From Rhodospirillaceae bacterium (GTDB lineage: Bacteria > Pseudomonadota > Alphaproteobacteria > Bin65), in the NCBI GenBank assembly GCA_011523655.1, contig WTGH01000047.1:62001-126000 (forward strand): a stretch of DNA of 64,000 nucleotides. Direction: 5' to 3'. A model generated the notes under the pieces. That model was not told where the DNA came from. It made no database searches and saw nothing but the letters and a program-made list of their open reading frames with translations. How positions within the stretch are numbered: position 1 is the stretch's first letter; each line of letters opens with the position of its first letter. The position numbers were made by a program, and so were the translations under genes. Below, piece after piece: positions 10,194 through 19,796 of the stretch.

Positions 10194-10840
10194 TGGCGCT
10201 CGGCCGGCGTTGTGTCGGGTGCGCCCTGGGGCGGCGACCCGGTTTTCAGGGGCGTAATCCTTTCGATGATGGCCGCGGCGTCGTTCGCCGACAGGACGCG
10301 CGCCTTCACGGTTATTGCGCCGGCCTGCTCGAAGGTCAGCGTAATCCGCACGGTGCCGCCGACGCTCAGGTTGCCGCGCAGACCGACCAGCCTGAGGTGC
10401 GACGCTGCCGCCGTCAGTTCGGTCGCCGTTCTCGCGGGCGCAGGGATGGCGTCGACCCGGCCGGTATCCCAGGTGCCGCTCCCGGGTACGGGGCCGCGCA
10501 GTTCGACGCGCTTGGAGAGTGGCGTCGACGCGTCGATCAAGGCGTCGGCGCTCTCGCCGGCGTTGTCGATCCTGAGATAGGCCGCGCCGTTGCGCTTTGT
10601 CGACTGGTGCGCCCAGACATCGCCGACCGTCAGGTCGCCCAGCCGGTAGACCGCCGGTTGCCCGGTCTTTTCCTGCGTCGCCGGATCCGCAGGCTGCTGT
10701 GCTTGCGCCAGCGCCGCCGCGGCGGCGAGTCCCGATACGCCGGCCGCGAGGACGCAAACCGCAACCGCGACGAGGGCGGCGGACCTGCCCGCCACGGGTC
10801 TGGCCAACGATGGGTCGATTTCTCGGAAAGGGTCTGCCAT
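10190..10840 (-). CDS. PCu(A)C-type copper chaperone homologue with degenerate metal site
   Basis: A 216-residue exported protein with a hydrophobic segment at about residues 20-46, ending near AAALAQAQQ, then a cupredoxin-like PCu(A)C domain (LTVGDVWAHQS, GAAYLRIDN, SHLRLVGLRGNL). Family members bind Cu(I) through an H-M-H-M set, usually seen as VELHE, a Met pair, and HIMLMGL. Here the equivalents read VELRG, SGTWD and HLRLVGL, so only one histidine of the set is recognisable. It heads a two-gene operon with the HugZ-like gene. It may have a structural or other ligand role instead of copper delivery to cytochrome oxidase. Confidence 0.75.
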   Translation of the reverse strand: MADPFREIDPSLARPVAGRSAALVAVAVCVLAAGVSGLAAAAALAQAQQPADPATQEKTGQPAVYRLGDLTVGDVWAHQSTKRNGAAYLRIDNAGESADALIDASTPLSKRVELRGPVPGSGTWDTGRVDAIPAPARTATELTAAASHLRLVGLRGNLSVGGTVRITLTFEQAGAITVKARVLSANDAAAIIERITPLKTGSPPQGAPDTTPAERQ

Positions 10841-11072
10841 CGGTCAACCCGGCCTGCTCTCGGCCAAACCGTGCCCGGGACGGGCCGGAGAGGATTCACC
10901 GGCCGGCCGGCGAATGGTAGGGTAACCGAATCCGCAATCGCGCACCGCCGCAAAATCGCCCGACTTGGGGATAAGATTGGCCGTTGCCGCGGCACGTTGC
11001 GGCGGCGCCAGCCGAAATACGCCCGAAACCCGGCCCGGAGCGGGTCAACAGGATCAACCGAGCGGAACGCCG

Positions 11073-11765
11073 ATGAAACACACGATCGCCGTGGTCGACG
11101 ACGACCGCAATATCCTGACCTCGGTCTCGATCGCGCTCGAAAGCGAGGGTTTCGAGGTCCGGACCTACAAGGACGGCGCCGAAGCCCTCGCCGGCATTTC
11201 CGCCCGTCCGCCGGATCTTGCCATCCTGGACATCAAGATGCCGCGCATGGACGGCATGGAACTGCTGAACCGCATCCGCAACCAGTCGCGCCTGCCGGTC
11301 ATTTTCCTGACGTCGAAAGACGACGAGATCGACGAGGTGCTCGGCCTGCGCATGGGCGCTGACGACTACATCACCAAGCCCTTCTCCCAGCGGCTGCTGA
11401 TCGAGAGGATCCGCGCCGTCCTGCGCCGCGCCGAGGCGGAGGCCGCAGGCCCGGAGGCGGACACGGTCATCGTCCGTGGCCCGCTGGTCATGGACCCGGA
11501 CCGGCACCGCTGCACCTGGCACGACGAGCCGGTCCAGCTGACCGTTACGGAATTCCTGCTTCTCCAGTCGCTCGCCCAGCGCCCCGGCCATGTCAAGAAC
11601 CGGGACCAGCTCATGGACGCCGCCTATGGCGAAAACATCTATGTCGACGACCGCACCATCGACAGCCACATCAAGCGGCTGCGCAAGAAGTTCAAGACCG
11701 TCGACGAGGGCTTCGACAGGATCGAAACGCTTTACGGAATCGGCTACCGTTACGCCGAAACCTGA
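11073..11765 (+). CDS. chvI: Response regulator ChvI, OmpR family
   Basis: A 230-residue regulator. The receiver domain has acidic pocket VVDDD at residues 7-11, phospho-acceptor D53 in [11 protein letters not shown] in FLTSKD and K in YITKPF. The C-terminal winged helix has [17 protein letters not shown] and [19 protein letters not shown] 11073 was chosen because conserved sequence begins there, although the frame is open from 10965. ChvI with ChvG controls envelope, acid and carbon-metabolism genes in alphaproteobacteria. The kinase gene follows after 36 bases. Confidence 0.93.
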   Translation: MKHTIAVVDDDRNILTSVSIALESEGFEVRTYKDGAEALAGISARPPDLAILDIKMPRMDGMELLNRIRNQSRLPVIFLTSKDDEIDEVLGLRMGADDYITKPFSQRLLIERIRAVLRRAEAEAAGPEADTVIVRGPLVMDPDRHRCTWHDEPVQLTVTEFLLLQSLAQRPGHVKNRDQLMDAAYGENIYVDDRTIDSHIKRLRKKFKTVDEGFDRIETLYGIGYRYAET

Positions 11766-11801
11766 GGGCGCCGGCACCGTCGCGCGCCACGGCAGGGTGC
11801 A

Positions 11802-13565
11802 ATGCCGGACGATTCGGGACTGAAATCGGCAAAGGTCTACGGCACGGCCTCGCCGGCGCGCCGGTCTGCCTCGTTATTCTCCGCCGGGGAGCCGGAACGG
11901 GAAGACGGCCGCCACAGCCCCGGCGCGTTCGGCCGCCGGCGGTTTTCCCGGCTCACCCTGCGCATCCTGGCCATCGGCATCTTCCCTCTGGCCACGATTT
12001 TCGGCGGACTGATGTATCTCGGCGTCTACGAGCGCAGCCTGGTCGACGGCCGGCTTCTGGCGCTCGGCACCGAAGCCCGGATGATCGCCGGGGCCCTGGG
12101 CGAAACCGCCGTGCCGCCGGGCGATCCGGAGACCACCGAGATCGAGATCGAAACCGCCCGCAAGGTGCTGCGCCGGCTTGTGCGGCCGACCCGGGTGCGT
12201 GCCCGGCTGTTCGGCCGCGACGGCGCGCTCATCGCCGACAGCCGGGCGCTGCTGGAGCGCGGCGGGGCGGTCAGACAGGAGACCCTGCCCCCGCCCGAAG
12301 GGCCGAGCCGGGTCCTGGGAGTCCTGACCGACGTCTACGACTGGTTCTTCTTCCTGCTCTCCCAGGGGCGCGACCGGGCCGCCGTCTACCGGGAAACGCC
12401 GTATGAAAGCGCCGCGGATTATGAGGAAGTCCGGCGGGCGCTGGGCGGCGACGACGCCAGCATGGTGCGGGTGTCGGAACGCGACCGGCTGATCCTGTCC
12501 TTCGCGATCCCGGTCCAGCGCTACAAGAACATCTATGGCGCCCTGATGCTGTCGATCTCCAGCGCCGGGATCGACCGGTCGGTCAGGGAGGTGCGTCAGG
12601 ATATCGTCCAGGTCTTCGGCATCGTCTTCATCCTGTCGCTGCTGCTCTCCTTCTATCTGGCGCGCGCCATCTCGCAGCCGATTGCCCGCCTCGCCGCGGC
12701 CGCAGACCGGATGCGGCGGCTGCGCACCCGGTCGGCGGCCATACCGGCCTTTCCCGACCGGCGCGACGAGATCGGCGACCTTTCGGCGGCGCTGGGCGAC
12801 CTGACCACCGAACTGTTCGACCGCATGGACGCCATCGAACGCTTCGCCGCGGACGTTTCGCACGAATTGAAGAATCCGCTGTCGTCGCTGCGCAGCGCGG
12901 TGGAAACGGCGGCGCGGATCGACGATCCGGAAAAGCAGAAGCGCCTGATGGCCGTCATCGAACAGGATGTCGACCGGCTCGACCGGCTGATCACCGACAT
13001 CGCCAACGCCTCGCGCCTCGACGCCGAACTGGCCCGTCTTGCGCCCGGTCCGGTCGATCTGCGGCAGCTGCTCTACACGCTGGCGGAAGTCTACCGGACG
13101 ACGGCGAAGGACGGCGCGGCCGACATCCGCCTCGAACTGCCCGCAACCGGCGGCCTCATCGCCCAGGCGGTCGAGGACCGGCTGGTCCAGGTGCTCCGGA
13201 ACCTGGTCGCCAACGCAGAATCCTTCTCGCCGCCGGACGGAACCATCCGGATCGCGGCGTCGGCCGGGAAGAGCAGCGTGACCGTGACGGTCGAGGACGA
13301 GGGGCCCGGCATCGCCCCGGGCAAGGAAGAAGAGATCTTCCAGCGCTTCTATTCCGAACGCCCCGCGGGCGAGGCCTTCGGCCAGCATTCCGGCCTGGGG
13401 CTCAGCATCAGCCGGCAGATCGTCGAGGCGGTCGGCGGCACGCTTCGGGCAGAGAATGTTCCGGGCCCGGACGGATCGGTCCGCGGCGCGCGGTTCACGA
13501 TCACCCTGCCCCGCCTGTCGGGCGCCCGGATGCCCGGGAATGGCGGAAACGGCGTGACGGCCTGA
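11802..13565 (+). CDS. chvG: Sensor histidine kinase ChvG
   Basis: A 587-residue membrane kinase with an approximately 50-residue basic cytoplasmic N-terminus. TM1 is at about 55-75 (RILAIGIFPLATIFGG), followed by a periplasmic sensor of roughly 190 residues and TM2 at about 266-285 (IVFILSLLLSFYLA). A HAMP domain follows, then a dimerisation helix with phospho-acceptor His in DVSHELKNPLSSL. The ATPase domain has an N-box VLRNLVANAESF, DEGPGIAP and GLGLSIS. This matches ChvG/ExoS. It phosphorylates ChvI, encoded just upstream. Confidence 0.93.
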   Translation: MPDDSGLKSAKVYGTASPARRSASLFSAGEPEREDGRHSPGAFGRRRFSRLTLRILAIGIFPLATIFGGLMYLGVYERSLVDGRLLALGTEARMIAGALGETAVPPGDPETTEIEIETARKVLRRLVRPTRVRARLFGRDGALIADSRALLERGGAVRQETLPPPEGPSRVLGVLTDVYDWFFFLLSQGRDRAAVYRETPYESAADYEEVRRALGGDDASMVRVSERDRLILSFAIPVQRYKNIYGALMLSISSAGIDRSVREVRQDIVQVFGIVFILSLLLSFYLARAISQPIARLAAAADRMRRLRTRSAAIPAFPDRRDEIGDLSAALGDLTTELFDRMDAIERFAADVSHELKNPLSSLRSAVETAARIDDPEKQKRLMAVIEQDVDRLDRLITDIANASRLDAELARLAPGPVDLRQLLYTLAEVYRTTAKDGAADIRLELPATGGLIAQAVEDRLVQVLRNLVANAESFSPPDGTIRIAASAGKSSVTVTVEDEGPGIAPGKEEEIFQRFYSERPAGEAFGQHSGLGLSISRQIVEAVGGTLRAENVPGPDGSVRGARFTITLPRLSGARMPGNGGNGVTA

Positions 13566-13574
13566 GGCGCCGCC

Positions 13575-13738
13575 GGCCTGTCGAAGGGCCACCGACGGAA
13601 CCGGGAACGCCCTTCGATACGCCCCGGCCGGGGGCCGGGGCTACTCAGGGTGAGGGTGAAGGGGGGTGGACTCATTACACACCCTCATCCCGAGTAGGCG
13701 CGCCAGCGCCGTATCGAGGGACGCTCTACCGCCGTGGT
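13575..13738. repeat. Extragenic palindromic repeats (family A) between chvG and the AEC gene
   Basis: Two back-to-back repeat units fill the gap between convergent genes. One has CCCTTCGATACGCCCCGG, a GC hairpin, then CTACTCAGGGTGAGGG. The other, 13683-13720, is matched on the opposite strand with one mismatch over 38 bases at 32521-32558. Both ends can fold into hairpins and may act as a bidirectional transcript end. Confidence 0.7.
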
Positions 13739-13759
13739 TCAACCTAGGGCGGGCAGGCT

Positions 13760-14659
13760 CTAGCGCCAGGGCAGCAGGCCCGGGTCGATCGCGACGGCGA
13801 CGATGACGGGCAGGACGGCGAAGGCCAGCAGCGTGGAGACGAACACGACCCCGGCGACCGCCTCCGGATTGCGTTCGTAATAGGACGCCCAGAGATAGTT
13901 GAACACGGCCGCCGGCATGGCGCACTGGATCAGCAGCACGCCGCGCGCCAGATCCGGCAGGTCGAGCGCCGCGCCCATGCCCAGGCCGATCGCAACCCCG
14001 ATCGCGATGCGCACCACGGCGTAGAACAGGCTCTTGCCGAGGCCGCTCACGCGCAGGCTGGCCAGCGAAACGCCCATCGCGATCAGCATGAGCGGAATGG
14101 CGAAGCCGCCGAGCAGTTCGAAGGCATTGGCGAGCGCCCTCGGCATCGGCCAGTCGAGCGAATTGAGCGCCAGCGCAAGCCCGATGGCCCAGATGACCGG
14201 CGACAGGACCGCCGTTTTCAGCGAGAACCGGCCGGCGACGATGAACTGGCCGACGGTGAACTGGCCGACGGCGCCGACGGCGAAATAGGCGATGGCGAGC
14301 GCCAGTCCGGGTTCGCCGAAGGCGAACAGGCACAACGGCAGGCCCAGGTTGCCGGCGTTGGCGAAACCGAGCGGCGGGCCGTAGGTGCGGAAATCGTCGC
14401 CGGTCAGGCGGGTGAGCGCAAAGGCGATCACGAAAAAGACGAATATGGAAAGGAACGCCGCCCCGGTCATGGTCCAGAAGGCGTCGCTCTCGAGGCGCAG
14501 GCCGGTCAGCGTCGCGACGATCAGGCAGGGCGTGCCGATGTTGGTCACCAGCCGGGTCACCATCCGGGTATCGAACGGCCGGCCCGAGCGGGCCCAGCCG
14601 TAACCGATTCCGGCGCAGATCAGCACCGGCAGGATGACCTCGATCAGACGCAGCAGCAT
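13760..14659 (-). CDS. AEC-family transporter (auxin efflux carrier fold)
   Basis: A 299-residue protein that is almost entirely hydrophobic, with about ten predicted membrane spans. It starts MLLRLIEVILPVLICAGIG and carries the family's TRLVTNIGTPCLIVATL segment in the first half and a related LIQCAMPAAVFNYLWA in the second. AEC proteins export or import organic anions such as malate. No neighbouring gene identifies the substrate. It is divergent from hprK. Confidence 0.88.
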   Translation of the reverse strand: MLLRLIEVILPVLICAGIGYGWARSGRPFDTRMVTRLVTNIGTPCLIVATLTGLRLESDAFWTMTGAAFLSIFVFFVIAFALTRLTGDDFRTYGPPLGFANAGNLGLPLCLFAFGEPGLALAIAYFAVGAVGQFTVGQFIVAGRFSLKTAVLSPVIWAIGLALALNSLDWPMPRALANAFELLGGFAIPLMLIAMGVSLASLRVSGLGKSLFYAVVRIAIGVAIGLGMGAALDLPDLARGVLLIQCAMPAAVFNYLWASYYERNPEAVAGVVFVSTLLAFAVLPVIVAVAIDPGLLPWR

Positions 14660-14774
14660 GGCAGCCTGTTACGCGACGGCGGCAGGCCGGTAAAGGGCGG
14701 CAACCTGCCCCCTTTCCCGCGCCCGGAGCGCCGTGCAAGCGTTTCGGTCATGACGAACGATCCGTTACGCAGCC

Positions 14775-15281
14775 GTGGCGCGCCGACAATCGACCGAAAA
14801 TCCGCCTGAACCCGCCGCCCCGCCGGCGGGCAAGGGAAGCGGCGCGCAGGAAGCGGCGCTGCACGCGACCTGCGTCGCAATCGACGGGCGCGGCGTCGTG
14901 CTGACCGGCGAGAGCGGCGCAGGCAAGTCGGCGCTGGGGCTTCAGCTGATCGACGGCGGCGCCATGCTGGTGTCGGACGACGTCACGGTCCTGTGCCGCG
15001 AAGGGCCGCGGCTGATCGCGCGGGCGCCCGACCGCGGCGCCGGGCTGATCGAAGCGCGCGGCAACGGCATAATGCGGCTGGCCTTCGTCGACCAGGCGCC
15101 GATCGCCTATTTCGTCGAGGTCGGCGCGCTCCCCGGCGAGCGCCTGCCCGAGCCGGCGTACCGGACGGAACTGGGCGTATCGGTGCCGCTGCTGCACGCC
15201 GATCCGGGGAATCCGGCCTCGGCCGCGCTGATCCGGCTTGCTGTCGTCCACGGCCCGCCGCATATTCCCGACCGGGTTTAG
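14775..15281 (+). CDS. hprK: HPr kinase/phosphorylase, short alphaproteobacterial form
   Basis: A 168-residue protein starting at GTG 14775. It contains only the catalytic half of HprK: Walker A GESGAGKS at residues 45-52, the SDDVT segment at 67-71, and the family signature GLIEARGNGI at about 90-99. The N-terminal regulatory domain of Firmicute HprK is absent, as usual in this class. It phosphorylates Ser46 of HPr. rapZ, the EIIA gene and ptsH follow on the same strand, and Ser46 is conserved in that HPr. Confidence 0.92.
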   Translation: MARRQSTENPPEPAAPPAGKGSGAQEAALHATCVAIDGRGVVLTGESGAGKSALGLQLIDGGAMLVSDDVTVLCREGPRLIARAPDRGAGLIEARGNGIMRLAFVDQAPIAYFVEVGALPGERLPEPAYRTELGVSVPLLHADPGNPASAALIRLAVVHGPPHIPDRV

Positions 15282-15346
15282 GCCGGGGTCCAGGCGGCCG
15301 CGCGTCTGCGACAGGAAAGGACCGGAAGAGTGCATCGCTTCGGTCC

Positions 15347-16291
15347 ATGACAAAGCCTCGCGACAATCAGGGACCGGCGAACGCCGGAAACCCGTCAGGG
15401 CCGCGGCTTCTGGTGCTGGTCACCGGCCTTTCCGGTGCCGGAAAATCGACCGCGCTGGCGGCGCTCGAAGACATCGGTTTCACGGTCGTCGACAACCTGC
15501 CGCTCGCCATGCTCGACGGGTTCGTCGGGCCCGGCGGCACGGATCGCAAAGGACACCGCAAAGGACAGGGCGAGCGGCCGGTCGCCCTGGGAATCGACGT
15601 GCGGGCACGGGATTTCGATACGGCGGCCATGGAGGCTGCGGTACGGCGCATCCTGGCGCGCACCGAAATCGAGGCCCGGCTGATTTTCCTCGACTGCGCC
15701 GATGAAATCCTGGTGCAGCGCTATTCCGAGACCCGCCGCCGCCACCCGCTGGCCCGCGAGCGGCCGGTGCTGGACGGCGTGCGCCTCGAACGGCAGATGA
15801 TCGCGCCGCTGCGCAGCCTCGCCGACCCGGTCATCGACACCACGGACGAGACGGTCCACACCCTGCGCCGGCGGGTGCAGGACCGCTTCCCGGCCGGCGG
15901 CGGGCGGCAGTTGTCGGTCTTCGTTGAGAGTTTTGGCTACGGCCACGGTGTCCCGCGCCACGCCGACCTGGTTTTCGACGTCCGTTTCCTGCGCAATCCC
16001 CACTATGTCGAGACCCTGCGGCCGACCACCGGACTGGATCCGCAAACCGGCGACTACATTGCCGGCGATCCGGATTTCCAGCCGTTTTTCGACCGGCTGA
16101 CCGACATGCTGGCTCTTCTGCTGCCGCGCTACCGCGCCGAGGGCAAGAGCTATCTCACCATCGCCGTCGGCTGCACCGGCGGGCGCCACCGGTCGGTCTA
16201 TGTTGCGCAACGCACGGCGGCCTGGCTGGCCGGCACCAACTGGCCCCACACCCTGCGCCACCGCGACCTCGGACGGGACGCTGCCGGATAG
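15347..16291 (+). CDS. rapZ: RapZ/YvcJ-family nucleotide-binding RNA adaptor
   Basis: A 314-residue protein with an N-terminal P-loop GLSGAGKST, TVVDNLP, and the conserved C-terminal AVGCTGGRHRSVYVA that lines the RapZ phosphosugar/RNA-binding domain. The start ATG 15347 fits the conserved beginning; the frame is open further upstream only by base composition. In enterobacteria RapZ guides RNase E to the sRNA GlmZ and senses glucosamine-6-P. Its target in alphaproteobacteria is not known from the sequence. It belongs with hprK and the PTS genes. Confidence 0.92.
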   Translation: MTKPRDNQGPANAGNPSGPRLLVLVTGLSGAGKSTALAALEDIGFTVVDNLPLAMLDGFVGPGGTDRKGHRKGQGERPVALGIDVRARDFDTAAMEAAVRRILARTEIEARLIFLDCADEILVQRYSETRRRHPLARERPVLDGVRLERQMIAPLRSLADPVIDTTDETVHTLRRRVQDRFPAGGGRQLSVFVESFGYGHGVPRHADLVFDVRFLRNPHYVETLRPTTGLDPQTGDYIAGDPDFQPFFDRLTDMLALLLPRYRAEGKSYLTIAVGCTGGRHRSVYVAQRTAAWLAGTNWPHTLRHRDLGRDAAG

Positions 16292-16658
16292 GCGGTTTTC
16301 GTTTTTGCACGATTGTTCAATATTCGATTCCGGCGATTGGGCCGGAAAAACAGGCGCTTGGCCCGTTTCCCTGATCTGGACAGACCGGTCCATCTTTTCG
16401 AAAAAATTTCGGGACGGCCCGGCTGCGGCCCGGTACGATCCCGGAAAAGCCTTCCACCGCAACGCTTTCGAGGCCGGCGGCGATCCGGAGCGTCAGGCCG
16501 GATATGACGCAAATTGCGCAAGACAAGGATAATAATCCTTTTGCCTTCATCCGCGGCCGTTCCCTGTCCGTTTCCGGAGAATGGTTCGGAAAATCAGAGG
16601 GTTGGACGGTTTTCCTGATCCGGACCCGGCCTTGCCAAGACACGGCATTCTCCACAGC

Positions 16659-16860
16659 ATTCCTCTGCGAAAAGCCGCAAGCATCCGCAGAGTTATACCT
16701 CCCCCTCTTCAGAGGGGGAGGCCAGGTGGGGGTGCCGTAGCGTCAGGCACGGCCCTACAGGCACGGCACCCCCATCGACCTCGCTTGCGCTCGGCCACTT
16801 CCCCCTCTGAAGAGGGGGAAGGACAAGTTTGCGGCAGCCTGGGCCTTTTCGCAGAGGAAT
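16659..16860. mobile_element. MITE-like element with 15-bp terminal inverted repeats
   Basis: The 875-base gap 16292-17166 contains a 202-base element bounded by ATTCCTCTGCGAAAA at 16659-16673 and its perfect reverse complement at 16846-16860. A second inverted pair lies inside, CCCCCTCTTCAGAGGGGGAG at 16701-16720 and a near mirror at 16799-16822. There is no open reading frame of note and no clear target-site duplication. It has the size and symmetry of a miniature inverted-repeat element. The rest of the gap (16292-16658 and 16861-17166) shows no gene; 16975-17020 is AT-rich and may hold the EIIA promoter. Confidence 0.6.
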
Positions 16861-17166
16861 CCTCAAAGGGAGGGGGGATGCATTGCTTTGTCGGTTGGAT
16901 CGTACGGGGAATGGCGCCCGCGGTGCGCTCCGGGCGCATTTCGGGCGTTGACAGGGGTCGATATGGGAGACAGAAATCGGTATGTCAAGAAAAAAGTAGT
17001 AAAATAGGTGAAAATTCAGAAATCGGTCCGGGCACCGTCCCGCCGGCAAAGCGGAACAGCGCCACGGTCATCGGGCGTTCGACGATACGACGGGCATGAC
17101 GGTTCGCTTCCACCGCGGCCGGACATGGACTAATCTTCGCCGCCTGAGAAGACCGAAGGAGCGCCC

Positions 17167-17571
17167 ATGATCGGGTTGGTTCTGGTGACCCACGGCCGGC
17201 TGGCCGAAGAGTTTCTCGCCGCCCTGGAACATATCGTCGGACCGCAGGAGCAGACGGCCGCCATCTGCATCGGCCCGGACGACGATATGGAACAGCGCCG
17301 CAGCGACATCCTCCGGGAAGTCGAGGCGGTCAACTCGGGCGACGGCGTCGCGGTGCTCACCGACATGTTCGGCGGGACGCCGTCGAACCTCGCCATTTCG
17401 ATCATGGAACCGGCGAAGGTCGAGGTGCTGGCCGGGATCAACCTGCCGATGCTGATCAAGCTGGCGGCGACGCGCGGCGAAAACGATCTGAAGGCCGCCG
17501 TGACCGCCGCCCAGGAAGCCGGCCGCAAGTATATCAACATCGCGTCGGCCCTGTTGAGCGACAAGGACTGA
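17167..17571 (+). CDS. PTS EIIA, mannose/fructose (ManX) type
   Basis: A 134-residue EIIA-Man domain starting MIGLVLVTHGRLAEEF, with the phospho-accepting histidine at residue 9 and the TDMFGGTPSNLA segment that surrounds the active site. AAGGAG lies seven bases before the ATG. No sugar permease (EIIB/C/D) is present. As in other alphaproteobacteria it should be the terminal phosphate acceptor of a regulatory PTS, receiving phosphate from HPr, encoded 19 bases downstream. Confidence 0.93.
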   Translation: MIGLVLVTHGRLAEEFLAALEHIVGPQEQTAAICIGPDDDMEQRRSDILREVEAVNSGDGVAVLTDMFGGTPSNLAISIMEPAKVEVLAGINLPMLIKLAATRGENDLKAAVTAAQEAGRKYINIASALLSDKD

Positions 17572-17590
17572 GCGCGGTCCGGCAGCGCCG

Positions 17591-17863
17591 ATGCCTCTCC
17601 GGACCGCGCAGATCGTCAATCGCAAGGGACTGCACGCGCGCGCCGCCGCCGCCTTTGCCAGGACGGCGGGGCGCTTCGCCTGCGATGTCCGGGTCTCGCG
17701 CAGCGGGACGACGGTTTCCGGCCATTCCATCATGGGGCTGATGATGCTGGCGGCGGCCCAGGGCACGACGATCGATATCCGCGCCGAGGGCCCGGGCGCC
17801 GGCAGCGCGCTCGATGCCTTGGAAAAGCTGATCGCCGGCGGTTTCGGCGAGGGGCCGGAATAG
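17591..17863 (+). CDS. ptsH: HPr phosphocarrier protein (NPr-like)
   Basis: A 90-residue HPr. His15 in NRKGLHARAAA is the site phosphorylated by EI (PtsP at 27449-29797), and Ser46 in SGHSIMGLMML is the HprK site. Having both, with hprK 2.3 kb upstream, indicates the complete regulatory circuit. It relays phosphate to the EIIA encoded immediately upstream. Confidence 0.94.
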   Translation: MPLRTAQIVNRKGLHARAAAAFARTAGRFACDVRVSRSGTTVSGHSIMGLMMLAAAQGTTIDIRAEGPGAGSALDALEKLIAGGFGEGPE

Positions 17864-17956
17864 GCCGATATTGAGCGTGTCCGCTTTCAAATTTGTCCGA
17901 CATGCACTAGCGTAAACGGCGCAATCCGAACGGCCAATGCTGTAGGGGGATTGAAA

Positions 17957-19675
17957 ATGGCTACCGAAACTGACAGCGCTGCGACCGGCAAACCCTGGCT
18001 GAAGACCTATCCCGAAGGGATCGACTGGCAGGCGCCGCTCGACATTACGCCCCTGTGGGAAAATCTCGACGGCGCCGTCGCCCGCTTTCCCGATCTCAAC
18101 CTGCTCGATTTCCTCGACCGCAAGTTCACCTACCGCCAGATCGGCGACCTGGTGAACCGCGCGGCCAAGGGCTTTCAGGATATCGGCGTCGGCAAGGGCG
18201 TGAATGTCGGCCTGTTCCTGCCGAACTGCCCGCAATTCGTCGTCTGCTACTACGGCATCCTGAAGGCGGGCGGCACGGTGGTGAACTATTCGCCGCTCTA
18301 TTCGGAACCCGAGCTGGAATACCAGATCGAGGATTCGCACACCGACATCATGGTCACCCTGAATGTCGAGGCGCTCTATCCCAAAATGGCCAGCCTGCTG
18401 CCGAAGACGCGGCTGAAGAAGCTGGTAATCGGCACCATCGCCGAGGTGCTGCCCTTCCCGAAGAGCCTGCTCTATCCGCTCGTCAAGCGGAAGGAAATCT
18501 CGAAGGTGCCGAACGACGACCGGCATGTCCGCTTCGCCGACCTGACGGCCAATAGCGGCGACTTTGCGCCGGCCGAGGTCGATCCGCAGGAAGACGTCGC
18601 CGTGCTGCAGTATACCGGCGGCACCACCGGCGTTTCCAAGGGCGCCATGCTGACCCACGCCAACCTGATGGCCAACGTGCAGCAGGCCTACCTGTGGAAC
18701 ACCTCCATGGAGGAAGGCAAGGACGTGTTCATGGCGGTGCTGCCCTTCTTCCACGTCTTCGCAATGACCTCGGTGATGAACCTCTCGATCCGCTCCGGGG
18801 CGGAGATGATCGTCCATCCGCGATTCGTGCTCGACGACGTCATGCGCGACATCGACAAGAAGAAGCCGACCGGCTTCCAGGGCGTGCCGACCATGTACAA
18901 CGCCATGTCGAACCATCCGAAGATCGCGCAGTTCGACCTGCGGTCGATCAAGGCCTGCATCTCCGGCGGCGCGCCCCTGCCGGTCGAGGTCAAGGCCCAG
19001 TTTGAGGGCCTGGCCGGCTGCACGGTCATGGAGGGCTACGGCCTGACGGAGTGCGCGCCGAGCGCCGCCTGCAACCCGCTGGAGGGCGTCAACAAGGCGG
19101 GCTCCATCGGCATGCCGTTGCCCCATACCGAGCTCGTCATCACCGACCGGGAGGACCCGCACAAGATCCTCGGCATCGGCGAGGACGGCGAAATCTGCAT
19201 CAAGGGCCCGCAGGTGATGAAGGGCTACTGGAACCGGCCCGAGGCCACGGCCGACACCATCGTCGAGGGGCGGCTGCGCACCGGCGACGTCGGCTATATG
19301 GACGAGGACGGCTACACCTTCATCATCGACCGCATGAAGGACCTGATCCTGTGCGGCGGCTTCAACGTCTATCCGCGCCATGTCGAGGAGGCGGTCTACC
19401 AGCACCCGTCGGTCGAGGAGGTGACGGTGATCGGCATCCCGGACGACTATCGCGGCGAGAGCCCCAAGGCCTTCGTCAAGCTGAAAGAGGGCGCCGAACC
19501 GGTCGACGAGGCCGGCATGATCGAGTTCCTCAAGGAACGGCTCGGCAAGCATGAGATTCCGGGTGCGGTCGAGTTCCGCACCGAACTGCCGAAAACCCTG
19601 ATCGGCAAGCTGTCGAAAAAGGAACTGGTGCAGGAGGAGCAGGAAAAATACGAGGCGCGGAAGGCCGAAGGGTGA
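17957..19675 (+). CDS. Long-chain fatty-acid--CoA ligase (FadD-like)
   Basis: A 572-residue AMP-forming ligase. ATG 17957 follows GGGGGA with six-base spacing; a TTG at 17951 is in frame but overlaps the ribosome-binding site. Motifs are YTGGTTGVSKGAM, GYGLTEC, DRMKDLILCGGFNVYPR and a catalytic lysine in TLIGKLSKKEL. It activates long-chain fatty acids for oxidation or lipid synthesis. It is separate from the PTS genes by 93 bases and may have its own promoter. Confidence 0.9.
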   Translation: MATETDSAATGKPWLKTYPEGIDWQAPLDITPLWENLDGAVARFPDLNLLDFLDRKFTYRQIGDLVNRAAKGFQDIGVGKGVNVGLFLPNCPQFVVCYYGILKAGGTVVNYSPLYSEPELEYQIEDSHTDIMVTLNVEALYPKMASLLPKTRLKKLVIGTIAEVLPFPKSLLYPLVKRKEISKVPNDDRHVRFADLTANSGDFAPAEVDPQEDVAVLQYTGGTTGVSKGAMLTHANLMANVQQAYLWNTSMEEGKDVFMAVLPFFHVFAMTSVMNLSIRSGAEMIVHPRFVLDDVMRDIDKKKPTGFQGVPTMYNAMSNHPKIAQFDLRSIKACISGGAPLPVEVKAQFEGLAGCTVMEGYGLTECAPSAACNPLEGVNKAGSIGMPLPHTELVITDREDPHKILGIGEDGEICIKGPQVMKGYWNRPEATADTIVEGRLRTGDVGYMDEDGYTFIIDRMKDLILCGGFNVYPRHVEEAVYQHPSVEEVTVIGIPDDYRGESPKAFVKLKEGAEPVDEAGMIEFLKERLGKHEIPGAVEFRTELPKTLIGKLSKKELVQEEQEKYEARKAEG

Positions 19676-19796
19676 AGCGGCGCATCGGCGGGGGCAGAAG
19701 CGCCAAACCAAAATTCGTGCATCCGCGATAAGCGCATTATGGGGTAGTGCGGCAGTTTGAATTTCAGGTACGGGCGGAACCCGAAGTCCTGTCCGT

